NCBI RefSeq assembly: GCF_003260015.1
Contig: NZ_QCXS01000003.1
Location: 672,315-736,314 of the forward strand
DNA length: 64,000 bases
Source of the DNA: Nakamurella deserti
GTDB lineage: Bacteria; Actinomycetota; Actinomycetes; Mycobacteriales; Nakamurellaceae
Direction: 5' to 3'
Below are positions 6,430 to 14,175 of this stretch, piece by piece. Position 1 is the stretch's first letter. Every line of letters begins with the position of its first letter. A program made the position numbers and the translations under genes. Under the pieces are notes generated by a model. It searched no databases. It was not told the origin of the DNA and saw only the letters and a program-made list of their open reading frames with translations.

Positions 6430-8452
6430 GGCGGTTCTCGATTCTGTCGTGGGCGTGGGGGCGAGCCGCGGCCGGTCGCCGGGTCCGGAACGGGTGGATG
6501 TCGGCCGCCCGCTCGGGCGGGTCGGTCGGGGCGCCGCCAGCGACGGCGGTGGGAGTGGCGGCCGTGGCGCCAGCGGCCGCGCGCAGCAGTGCGAGCAGGT
6601 GCCGGGCGACGGCGTCGTTCTGCCGCAGGAACGGCGAGTTGTACCCCGGGCGGCTGAAACCGGCGGAGCCCAGCGAACCGCTGACCGATGGGCCGAGCAG
6701 GAACCGCCGCGGATGGAAGGTGCCGTCGGCGCGTTTCGCCCGGCCGAGACCGTCGGCGAGCAACTGCCCACCCGCGACCGGGGTCGCGGCCCCGGTCGCG
6801 GCTACCGGCTCGACGGCGAGCTGGCCGGCGGCCAGCAGCGACCGGATCAGCGGATCGGTCGCGGACGCGACATCCGGACGGGGCAACCGGCCCTCGATGA
6901 ACACCCGGGCCGGAACCCGGACGCCGGGCACCGCGGGACTGTGGGCGACGAAACGGTCGTCGAGCAGCTCGACCTGCAGATCGGGTCCGAGGAAGCGCAC
7001 CAGGCCGGCGGCGTTGAGGGCCAGCAGCTCGGCCAGCCGCCGGGGCGGCGGACCGCTGGCGATGAACGAGAACAGGCCGTGCAGGTCGCCCTCGATCCGC
7101 CGGATGCGGTCAGCGGCACCGATCCTCCCGCCGGCCACCGCGCGGCCGATGACGCCGTAGACGCTGAGGAGGGCGTTGAACACCGCGAGGTCGGCGGAGT
7201 GCCGCGGATCGGCCCGGCGGTCGAGATCGGCCCGGATGTAGCGGCGCAGCCGCTGTTCCAGCGCCTCCGCTCCGTCGAAGGTCTCGCCGGCCAGGGGCCG
7301 GTCCAGGGCGTGGAGGTCGAAGCGGTCGGCCGGATCCGGAACCAGTGCGCCGATCGCCGCCGCGTATGCCGCCGACCCGAGATCGGCGGCGGCGAGGAGC
7401 CGTTCGCAGGCGTCCCAGTCGCCGGTCACCCGGTCCGGGTGGGCGCGGAACAGCCGGGCGTAGTGGGCGTGGTGCAGCTCCCGCACCAGCAGCGGCCACA
7501 GGTAGCGGTCGTAATCCAGCCCGCCGGTCGCGGCGAAGATCTGCTCGACCGCCCGCGGGGTGAGGTAGCGCGGTGGGGTGGGCGGCGCCCCGAGGTCCAC
7601 GTAGCCGAGCTTGGCGTGGTAGGGAACGCCGCGGCGGGAACCCACGTACAGCACCGGTTCCGCGCCGCTCGGGTGGTAGGTGAGCGACCCGTCCGCGCCG
7701 TCGGCGAAGCGACCCCCGCGGTGTTCGGCCAGCAGCACCATCAGGTCGACGAAGGCCAGCCCGAAGCCGCGGACGACGACCGCCTCCCCGGGTCGCACGT
7801 CGTCGAGGTCGAGGTCGGCGGTGTAACCGGGCGGGACGTAGCGCAGGCCCCGTGACGCGGCGGCGGCCTGCAGGTCGGCCTGTTCGTCGGTCGGCGTCCG
7901 GTCGAGGTAGCCCTGGGCCTGCACCACGACGTCGGCGGCGATGACCAGGCCGTCGGACAGGCTCACCCGCTGCCGGTCGCCGGAGAGCTCGTCGACCGCG
8001 GTCACCCGCGCGCGGTGCGTGGTCACCGAGACGGTGGCGGGCAGCGCGGCGACGGCCCGGTCGAACACCCAGGACAGGTACGCCGACTGCACCTCGCGGG
8101 AGGAGAAGTCAGCGGGCGAGCGCGGGATCGCCGACGGGTCGACGCCCTCGGCGGTGAGGATGCCCGCCCCCGGCCCGCCGACCCACTCGGCCAGGCTGGG
8201 TCCGGTGACGAGTGGGCCGGCCAGCTGCACGGACGCGTCCGGGTACATCGTCACGTCGGCCGCGGTGGAGTTCATCCACAGCAGCGGCGACTGCGCGCGC
8301 CGCCAGATCCGGCCCCCGCCGGGCGGATACGGGTCGACGACGTGGATGTCGACCGGCCGGCCACCGAGCAGCTCGTCGCTGCTCGCCGCCAGGCGCTCCA
8401 GCAGCGAGGTGGTCCGTGGGCCGGCCCCGACGAAGACGAGAGTGGCGGTCAC
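6419..8452 (-). CDS. FAD/NAD(P)-binding protein (NAD_binding_9 family)
   Basis: A large 677-aa flavoprotein. The N-terminus carries a dinucleotide-binding segment, TATLVFVGAGPRTTSLLERL, followed by an acidic strand end (IHVVDPYPPGGGRIWR) and LLWMNSTAADVTMYPD, typical of the NAD_binding_9 family. A second nucleotide-binding-like strand (GEAVVVRGFGLAFVDLMVLL) lies near residue 225. The family includes many uncharacterised actinobacterial proteins; an exact reaction is not known. It overlaps the upstream fusion gene by 4 bp (ATGA). In this operon it could be an amine or sulfur oxygenase, or an oxidoreductase acting on the products of the luciferase-like enzymes. Confidence 0.8.
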   Translation of the reverse strand: MTATLVFVGAGPRTTSLLERLAASSDELLGGRPVDIHVVDPYPPGGGRIWRRAQSPLLWMNSTAADVTMYPDASVQLAGPLVTGPSLAEWVGGPGAGILTAEGVDPSAIPRSPADFSSREVQSAYLSWVFDRAVAALPATVSVTTHRARVTAVDELSGDRQRVSLSDGLVIAADVVVQAQGYLDRTPTDEQADLQAAAASRGLRYVPPGYTADLDLDDVRPGEAVVVRGFGLAFVDLMVLLAEHRGGRFADGADGSLTYHPSGAEPVLYVGSRRGVPYHAKLGYVDLGAPPTPPRYLTPRAVEQIFAATGGLDYDRYLWPLLVRELHHAHYARLFRAHPDRVTGDWDACERLLAAADLGSAAYAAAIGALVPDPADRFDLHALDRPLAGETFDGAEALEQRLRRYIRADLDRRADPRHSADLAVFNALLSVYGVIGRAVAGGRIGAADRIRRIEGDLHGLFSFIASGPPPRRLAELLALNAAGLVRFLGPDLQVELLDDRFVAHSPAVPGVRVPARVFIEGRLPRPDVASATDPLIRSLLAAGQLAVEPVAATGAATPVAGGQLLADGLGRAKRADGTFHPRRFLLGPSVSGSLGSAGFSRPGYNSPFLRQNDAVARHLLALLRAAAGATAATPTAVAGGAPTDPPERAADIHPFRTRRPAAARPHAHDRIENRHAR

Positions 8453-9537
8453 GAGGCCCGCTCGGCGAGGACCACCGGGGCGGCGGGCACCTCAAGGGCC
8501 TTGGCGAACGGGTGCTTGCCGACGGTCTCGGGATCGGCGGTCCGGTCGTAGAGCGGGGTGTAACCGGCGGCGAGGTACAGACCGGCGGCCTCGGGCTGGC
8601 GGGGGCCGGTGGTCAGGTAGAGCCGGCGGTAGCCGAGATCGGCGGCGCGGCGTTCCAACTCGACGAGGACGCGGCGGGCCAGCCCCTGGCGGCGGAACCT
8701 GGGTGCCGTCCAGACCCGCTTGACCTCGGCGGTCTGGCCGTCGTAACGGCGGATGGCCCCGCCGGCGACGGTCTCGCCGTTGCGGCGCAGCAGCACGAAG
8801 CTGCCGTCCGGCGCGGCGAAGTCGGCGGCCGGGAACCGGTCGAACTCAGCGGTGGCGTCGCGGCCGTAGCGGGTGCCGTACTCGACGACGAGGTCGGCGA
8901 GCAGGGGTGCCGCCGCCGGATCGGTGAGATGCACGTCGGACACGACGATCTCGGCCGGGCCGGTGCGCGGGCGCCCGGGGGCGGTCGCGCCCCGGTGCGC
9001 GTCGCCGAGCAGCTCGATGGTGGTGGTGAAGGCGTCGACCACGTCGTCGAGCGGGCGGGCGGCGAGGGGGTCGAGGAGCACCCCGCCGTCCGGGTAGAGC
9101 CTGACCTGGCTCGCCGCGACGAACCAGCCGGCCCCGACGTGCGCCGGGTTCATACTGGCCAGCACCGGCCGCAGCGCGTAGTCCACGGCGAGCACGTGGG
9201 CCGGTGAGCCGCCGGTGACCACCGGCAGCAGCACCTTGCCCGAGAGCGCGAACTGCGGCAGCAGATCCAGGAACGTCTTGAGCAAACCGGAGTAGGCGGC
9301 CTTGTAGACCGGCGACCCGATGACCACCGCGTCCGCGTCGACCACCCGGGCCACCGCCGCTGCGATCGTCGGATCCGACAGGTCCGCCGACAGCAACGGT
9401 CCCGGCGGCAGGTCGCGCAGCGACAGCACCTCGACCTCGTGGCCGCGGCCGGTCAACCGGCGGCCCACGTAGGCCAGCACACCGTCGGTGCGGGACGGGG
9501 TCTGCGGGCTGCCGGAGATCGAGAGTATGCGGGCCAT
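8449..9537 (-). CDS. Fusion protein: NADPH-dependent FMN reductase plus GNAT acetyltransferase
   Basis: A 362-aa two-domain protein. Residues 1 to about 185 form an SsuE-like FMN reductase (RILSISGSPQTPSRTDG at 3-19; GSPVYKAAYSGLLKTFLDLL at 74-93). Residues from about 195 to 345 form a GNAT domain with the acetyl-CoA loop PRFRRQGLARRVL at 279-291 and GPRQPEAAGLYLAAGY further on. The fusion joins flavin supply for monooxygenases with acetyl transfer, two activities that are separate genes elsewhere in this island. ATG at 9537 has GAGGAA 4 nt upstream. The longer upstream open frame shows no similarity. Confidence 0.86.
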   Translation of the reverse strand: MARILSISGSPQTPSRTDGVLAYVGRRLTGRGHEVEVLSLRDLPPGPLLSADLSDPTIAAAVARVVDADAVVIGSPVYKAAYSGLLKTFLDLLPQFALSGKVLLPVVTGGSPAHVLAVDYALRPVLASMNPAHVGAGWFVAASQVRLYPDGGVLLDPLAARPLDDVVDAFTTTIELLGDAHRGATAPGRPRTGPAEIVVSDVHLTDPAAAPLLADLVVEYGTRYGRDATAEFDRFPAADFAAPDGSFVLLRRNGETVAGGAIRRYDGQTAEVKRVWTAPRFRRQGLARRVLVELERRAADLGYRRLYLTTGPRQPEAAGLYLAAGYTPLYDRTADPETVGKHPFAKALEVPAAPVVLAERAS

Positions 9538-9581
9538 GGTGTTCCTCGTGTTCGGTGGTCGGTGTGCTGGGTGGGGACGGG

Positions 9582-10706
9582 TCAGCCGACGGCGGCCGGC
9601 AGCGGCCGGTCGAACCGGAAGCGGGGCGGGGCGCCGGCGCCCAGGGCGACGTCGGCGAGGATCTCGCCGATGGCCGGGGCGAATTTGAAGCCGTGTCCGG
9701 AGAACCCGGCGGCGACGGTCAGCGGCCCGTGCCGGTCGACCACGAAATCGTGGTCGGGCGTACAGGTGTACAGACACGTGAGCGGCTCGGCGGAGGCGGG
9801 GTCGACACCGGGCAGCCAACGCCGGGTGTACTCGACCAGCCGCTGCACCCCGGCCGGGTCGGGCACGAAATCACGGGTGTCCGGGTGAACCCCGGGTCCG
9901 GTGGCGTGCTCGCCGACCTTGACGCCGTCGTCGGACCCCAGTCCGTAGATGCCCTCCCCGGTCCACTCGCCACCGGGATGGTGCACGAACGACGGCCACG
10001 GCAGCGCCGGGTCGAGCGGTCGGAAGTGGGCCGGCTGCTCCTGGGTGGTGCGCAGCGCCGGTAGCGGGACGAGACCGGCCAGCAGGTCGGCCGCCCAGGC
10101 GCCGGGGGCGGTGACCACGGCGTCGAACCGCTCGCTGCCGGCAGCGGTGCGGACGCGGGCGCGGTCGTCGTCGATGTCCACCGCGACGACCGGGGTGTCG
10201 AAACGGAGATCGGCGCCGTGGGAGCCCGCCACCCGCTGGAACGCGGCCACCGCACGGTCGGCGTGCAGCCGCCCCGCCGCGGTGTGCACCAGTGCGGCAG
10301 TGTCGAAGCGCAGCCCGGGCCAGCGCTGCGCCGCCTCGGCCGGTGACAGGATGCGGTGTTCCAGGCCGGCCTCGGACAGCGCCGCCGCGCGGGTGTCCAG
10401 CGCGGCGGGATCACCGTGGTCGACGGCGGCGGTGAGGGTGAGCAGCGCGGTGCGGGAGTCCCGCTCGAGGGCGTGCCAGAGGTCCAGGGACCGGGCGGCG
10501 AGTGCGACGTAGGACGGCTCCGGGTAGCCGTGCCGGAAGATCCGCGAGCTGCCGTGCGAGGCACCCCGCCGGTGACGGGGTCCGAACTGCTCGAACAGCA
10601 CCACCCGGGCGCCGCGCCGGGTGAGTGCCCAGGCGGCGGCGGACCCCATGACGCCGGCGCCGACGACGGCGACGCGGGGTCCGGTGGACGGGAGGGTGCT
10701 GGTCAT
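9582..10706 (-). CDS. SolA/MSOX-like FAD-dependent N-methyl amino acid oxidase
   Basis: A 374-aa flavoprotein of the monomeric sarcosine oxidase / N-methyltryptophan oxidase family. It has the Rossmann motif VAVVGAGVMGSAAA near residues 12-25, RRGASHGSSRIFRHGYPE near 46-63, and Cys311 in CLYTCTPDHDFVVD, the position at which this family attaches FAD covalently. The terminal GFSGHGFKFAPAIGEILAD is also conserved. These enzymes oxidise secondary amines such as N-methyl amino acids with O2. In this operon the substrate is probably an amino acid derivative containing sulfur, which is inference only. Confidence 0.87.
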   Translation of the reverse strand: MTSTLPSTGPRVAVVGAGVMGSAAAWALTRRGARVVLFEQFGPRHRRGASHGSSRIFRHGYPEPSYVALAARSLDLWHALERDSRTALLTLTAAVDHGDPAALDTRAAALSEAGLEHRILSPAEAAQRWPGLRFDTAALVHTAAGRLHADRAVAAFQRVAGSHGADLRFDTPVVAVDIDDDRARVRTAAGSERFDAVVTAPGAWAADLLAGLVPLPALRTTQEQPAHFRPLDPALPWPSFVHHPGGEWTGEGIYGLGSDDGVKVGEHATGPGVHPDTRDFVPDPAGVQRLVEYTRRWLPGVDPASAEPLTCLYTCTPDHDFVVDRHGPLTVAAGFSGHGFKFAPAIGEILADVALGAGAPPRFRFDRPLPAAVG

Positions 10707-10777
10707 CGGGAGGTCCTCGATCGATGGGGATGCTCCGGCCCCGGTGGTCCGGGGCCGGAGCGGGCCGGAACGGATGG

Positions 10778-11821
10778 TCAGCCGGTCGTCTTCGGCAGTC
10801 CCTGCGGGTTGAGCTCCGACGACGGGACGGCCTCGCTGCTGATGGCCCAGCGGTCGAGCACCCGCTGGTAGCTGCCGTCGGCGAGAGTGTGGTCGATGGC
10901 CGCCTGCAGTGCCTCGGCCAGACCGTTGCCCTTCAGGGTCAGGGTGGCGATCTTGCCCTGCAGCGCATCGCCTGCCCCGGAGAAGCGGCCCACCACCTTC
11001 GTCTCGCCGGTCACCGCGGCGTGGTACTCCGCGGTCGGACTCGGACCGAAGTACAGGTCGATCCGGCCCGACGACAGCGCCAGGTAGTAGTCGGTGGCGT
11101 TCTGGTAGTACTGGATGTCGGCCGCCTCCAGACCGGCGGCGACGTTCTCCTCGTTCCACTTCACCAACAGCGCCTCCTGGTTCGTCCCCGAACCGACGGC
11201 GATCGAGAGTCCGGCCACATCAGCCGGTTTCGTGATCGTGACGGTGCTGTCCGCGCGGGCCTCGAAGGCGAGGTTGTCCAGGCGGTAGGTGGCGAAGTCG
11301 TACTTCTCCTTGCGCTCCTCGGTGACGGTGACGTTGGAGATGAAGGCGTCGACCTCGCCGGAATCGACCCTGACGAAGTTCTGTGCCCAGTCGGCCGCCT
11401 GGATCTGGACATCCAGCCCGAGGACGTCACCGAGGAGGTACGCGATGTCCACCTCGCTACCGATGATCGTGGTGTCGTCGGTGGCGTAGAAGCGCAGTGG
11501 CGGGGCGGTGCCGGCCGAGCCGGTGACCACCAGGGTGCCCTTGTCGCGGATCTCGGCCGGGACCAGGGCGGCGATCTCGGGAACGGCGGCGACGGTGACC
11601 CGGCCCGCCTGTTCGGGGCTGAGGTCGAAGCTGACGCCACCACCGGCGGGCGGGACGGACGACTCGTCGGCGGCGGGTGCGATGGCGCCGGCGGCGACGG
11701 TGCTGGCCGCGGCGTCGCCGTCGGCGGCGGTCCCGGTGGAGCTGCCGCAGGCGCTGGTCGCCAGGGTGACGGCCACCAGGGCCGAGATCCACGCGAGCGG
11801 TCGTCGGGAGCGGGGAGACAT
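10778..11821 (-). CDS. Family 3 amino acid ABC transporter substrate-binding lipoprotein
   Basis: The 347-aa product has a lipoprotein signal peptide (positive N-terminus, hydrophobic core, lipobox ending at Cys25 in TSACGS), a 60-residue low-complexity linker and a periplasmic binding protein class II domain: GTLVVTGSAGTAPPLRFYATD, then VDIAYLLGDVLGLDVQI and a Lys/Glu-rich KYDFATYR segment. This family binds polar amino acids such as cystine, glutamate or arginine. It lies in an operon with its permease and ATPase, in the order permease, ATPase, binding protein. ATG has AAAGGAA upstream. Uptake of a cystine-like or S-substituted cysteine ligand is inferred. Confidence 0.87.
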   Translation of the reverse strand: MSPRSRRPLAWISALVAVTLATSACGSSTGTAADGDAAASTVAAGAIAPAADESSVPPAGGGVSFDLSPEQAGRVTVAAVPEIAALVPAEIRDKGTLVVTGSAGTAPPLRFYATDDTTIIGSEVDIAYLLGDVLGLDVQIQAADWAQNFVRVDSGEVDAFISNVTVTEERKEKYDFATYRLDNLAFEARADSTVTITKPADVAGLSIAVGSGTNQEALLVKWNEENVAAGLEAADIQYYQNATDYYLALSSGRIDLYFGPSPTAEYHAAVTGETKVVGRFSGAGDALQGKIATLTLKGNGLAEALQAAIDHTLADGSYQRVLDRWAISSEAVPSSELNPQGLPKTTG

Positions 11822-11891
11822 GGGATTCCTTTCGGGGGCGGCCGCAGCCGCCGGGGTGACCCCGCGGGAGCTCGCGGGGAGGCTGATCAGG

Positions 11892-12656
11892 TCAGAGAAC
11901 CCTGGAGAGGAACGCGAGCGTGCGTGGCTCGCGCGGGTGATCGAGAACCTCGGTGGGCGGGCCCTGTTCGACGATGACGCCCTCGTCGAGGAAGACGACG
12001 GTGTCGGCGACCTGCCGGGCGAAGCCGATCTCGTGCGTGACGACGACCAGGGTGATGCCCCGGGCGGCGAGATCGCTGATGACGGCGAGCACGTCACCCA
12101 CCAGCTCCGGGTCCAAGGCCGACGTCGGCTCGTCGAACAGGATGACCGTGGGCCGCAGCGCCAGGGCCCGGGCGATGGCCACCCGCTGCTGCTGGCCGCC
12201 GGAGAGCTGCCGCGGGTAGGCGTGCAACTTGTCGGACAGGCCGACCTGGGCGAGCAACTCCCGGGCCTCCGCCTCCACCTCCCGCCGCGGCCGGCCCTGC
12301 GCCGAGACCGGCGCCTCGATGACGTTCTGCAGGACCGTGCGGTGCGCGAAGAGGTTGAAGTTCTGGAACACGAAGCCGATGGCCGAGCGCTGCTTCAGGA
12401 TCTGCTTCTCGCTCAGCCGGTGCAGCGTCGTGCCGTCCAGCCGGTAGCCGATCAGCTCACCGTCGACCAGCACCACGCCGCGCTCGGCGGGCTCCAGGTG
12501 GTTGATCACCCGCAGCAGCGTCGACTTGCCCGAGCCGGACGGGCCCAGGATGACCGTGACCTCGCCGGCCCGGACGGTCAGGTCGACGCCCCTGAGCACC
12601 TCGTGGGCGCCGAAGGCCTTGTGGACGCCCTTGATCTCCAGCGCCGGCGCGGTCAT
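11892..12656 (-). CDS. Polar amino acid ABC transporter ATP-binding protein
   Basis: A 254-aa ATPase of the GlnQ/HisP/TcyN type. Walker [10 protein letters not shown] is at 38-46, the family-specific [17 protein letters not shown] around 95-111, signature [15 protein letters not shown] from 150, Walker [12 protein letters not shown] from 171, and the switch His in VVVTHE. It energises uptake through the permease encoded just upstream, with which it overlaps by ATGA. The start is placed at the ATG giving that overlap. About 70 nt separate it from the binding-protein gene. Confidence 0.92.
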   Translation of the reverse strand: MTAPALEIKGVHKAFGAHEVLRGVDLTVRAGEVTVILGPSGSGKSTLLRVINHLEPAERGVVLVDGELIGYRLDGTTLHRLSEKQILKQRSAIGFVFQNFNLFAHRTVLQNVIEAPVSAQGRPRREVEAEARELLAQVGLSDKLHAYPRQLSGGQQQRVAIARALALRPTVILFDEPTSALDPELVGDVLAVISDLAARGITLVVVTHEIGFARQVADTVVFLDEGVIVEQGPPTEVLDHPREPRTLAFLSRVL

Positions 12657-13708
12657 GACGCCGCCTCCGCGTCTCGTTCGCGGCCCGGTCGCGCCTGCCG
12701 GGCCAGGAACACCAGATGGCCGACCTTCGTCCGCAGTCGCTGCAGCGGCGTCGGGGGCAGGTGCCGCGACGACCCGCGGGCGAAGTACCGCTCGACGTAG
12801 AACTGGGCGACCGTCAACACGGTGGTGACCGCGATGTACCAGACCGTCGCCACCATCAGCAGGGCGATGACCCGGCCGTTGCGGCCCAGGATGACCTGCA
12901 CCTGGTAGAACAGGTCGGCCACCGCCACGGCCGCCAGCAGCGAGGTGGACTTGACCATCCCGATGACCTCGTTGGTGGCGTTGGGCACGATCGCCCGCAT
13001 CGCCTGCGGCAGGACGATCGCGAAGAACTGCCGGCGCCGCGGGATGCCCAGGGACGCCGCCGCTTCGGTCTGGCCGGGATCGACGGAGATGATGCCGGCC
13101 CGGATGATCTCGGCCGCGTAGGCGGCCTGGTGCAGCGAAAGGGCGATGACCGCGGCGGTGAACGGCGAGAACAGGCTGCGCACCGAGAAATCGAAGAACG
13201 ACGGCCCGAAGGGGATCCCCAGACTCAGCGTCTTGTAGAGCACCGAGATGTTGAACCAGAACAGGATCTGCACCGGCAGCGGGATACTGCGGAAGGCCCA
13301 GACGAACACCCAGGACACGGCTTTCAGCAGCGGGATCCGGGAGAGCCGGGCCGCGGCGATGCCGATGCCGGCCACGAACCCGATGGCCACCGCGTAGAGC
13401 GTCAGCTCCAGGGTGAGCCCGAGCGCCCGCAGGATTGAGTCCTTGACGATGTACTCGCCGAAGGTGGGCCAGTCCCAGGTCTCGTTGGTGGCCAGGCCGT
13501 GCACGAACTGGGCGCCGAGCACCAGCACCGCGGCGGTGGCGATCCAGCGCCATGGGTGCCACCGCCGGGCCACCGTCAGGGCGTCGACATCGATGGTGCT
13601 GTAACGGATCTCGATGTCACGGGGGGCCGGTCTCGGTTCCGGCCGCGGCGGTGCGGATGGCGGGCCGGGAGTCGCGGCCACGCCGGATGGGGTCGACAGG
13701 GTCGTCAT
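12653..13708 (-). CDS. Polar amino acid ABC transporter permease (first structural gene of the operon)
   Basis: A 351-aa His/Glu/Gln/Arg-type permease. After a cytoplasmic Pro-rich N-terminus of about 50 residues come a first membrane helix, a periplasmic segment and the conserved [18 protein letters not shown] and [11 protein letters not shown] regions. The ATPase-contact EAA loop reads [20 protein letters not shown], and [20 protein letters not shown] follows. One permease gene only is present, so it probably works as a homodimer. Start 13708 is the only in-frame ATG before the conserved part and has a weak AAGG upstream. A leader-peptide ORF and SAM-IV riboswitch precede it. Confidence 0.9.
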   Translation of the reverse strand: MTTLSTPSGVAATPGPPSAPPRPEPRPAPRDIEIRYSTIDVDALTVARRWHPWRWIATAAVLVLGAQFVHGLATNETWDWPTFGEYIVKDSILRALGLTLELTLYAVAIGFVAGIGIAAARLSRIPLLKAVSWVFVWAFRSIPLPVQILFWFNISVLYKTLSLGIPFGPSFFDFSVRSLFSPFTAAVIALSLHQAAYAAEIIRAGIISVDPGQTEAAASLGIPRRRQFFAIVLPQAMRAIVPNATNEVIGMVKSTSLLAAVAVADLFYQVQVILGRNGRVIALLMVATVWYIAVTTVLTVAQFYVERYFARGSSRHLPPTPLQRLRTKVGHLVFLARQARPGRERDAEAAS

Positions 13709-13806
13709 GGGATGCCTTCGGATGGTGTGCGGGGACGCCGTGCGACGTGCGCACGGGACTGGCTCGGAGGTGCGCCACCGTTCGGGTGCGGGGAACGGCG
13801 GGGGTC

Positions 13807-13822
13807 GTCCGCGGGAGCGGAC
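13807..13822 (-). promoter_or_regulatory. Hairpin just after the second leader-peptide stop
   Basis: GTCCGC and its complement GCGGAC enclose a 4-nt loop, 12 nt after the stop codon of the leader peptide on this strand. The same arrangement (leader stop, then hairpin) is seen at 554-569 for the opposing operon, which supports an attenuation role. Confidence 0.4.
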
Positions 13823-13834
13823 GCGGGGGATCGG

Positions 13835-13948
13835 TCAGACCCGGATGGCGGGACACAGGGACGAGCTCAGCCGTCCGAGGTCGAGGTGCAGCCGGAAGCG
13901 CGGGTAGCGCACCGGACCGCCGCCGCAGGTGCAGGGTGACGCGCCCAC
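13835..13948 (-). CDS. Putative regulatory leader peptide (up to 37 aa) of the - strand sulfur operon
   Basis: The frame ends in RLHLDLGRLSSSLCPAIRV, clearly related to the leader-peptide motif RRHVDLQRVSSALCR at 507-548. The GTG at 13948 has GGAGG 8 nt upstream and gives 37 aa; a GTG at 13912 would give 25 aa. With the longer start two additional Cys codons (CTC) fall in the N-terminal half. It begins about 30 nt after the SAM-IV riboswitch and precedes the transporter operon by 126 nt. A role as a translated sensor of a sulfur amino acid, probably cysteine, is inferred from the family and context. Confidence 0.65.
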   Translation of the reverse strand: MGASPCTCGGGPVRYPRFRLHLDLGRLSSSLCPAIRV

Positions 13949-13979
13949 GATCCTGCCCTCCCGTTCGGGGCAGTCGAGC

Positions 13980-14098
13980 TGCCCGCGCTTGCGGTGACCG
14001 CTGCTGCGGTGCCGCCAGGTCCTCATCCGGAGCACCCCACCGCGGAGGGAGGGTTGCTGCCCAGCAAGCCGGAGCTGATCGCTGGAACTCGTGACCGG
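13980..14098 (-). promoter_or_regulatory. SAM-IV riboswitch controlling the - strand sulfur operon
   Basis: Read on the - strand the RNA starts GGTCACGAGTTCCAGC, continues through GCAACCCTCCC (GCAACCC at 14051-14057), GGTGGGGTGCTCC (14029-14041) and a GAGGACC strand that closes P1, then a hairpin and GCAAGCGCGGGC (the GCAAGC at 13987-13992). This matches known SAM-IV RNAs more closely than the copy at 312-432. SAM binding should repress the nine-gene transport and oxidation operon. A -35-like TTGACG lies upstream (complement of 14121-14126). Ends are estimated from the consensus. Confidence 0.93.
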
Positions 14099-14175
14099 GG
14101 ATGACGCTACGTCGAGCTGCCGTCAAATGCAACCGAGGTGGTAGGAGTCACGGATGGGGGCGAGAACGGCCGCGC

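Noticed and set aside
4864-6657. A 597-codon open frame opposite the SsuD-like gene
   Set aside because: No ribosome-binding site, no recognisable domain, and antisense to conserved genes.
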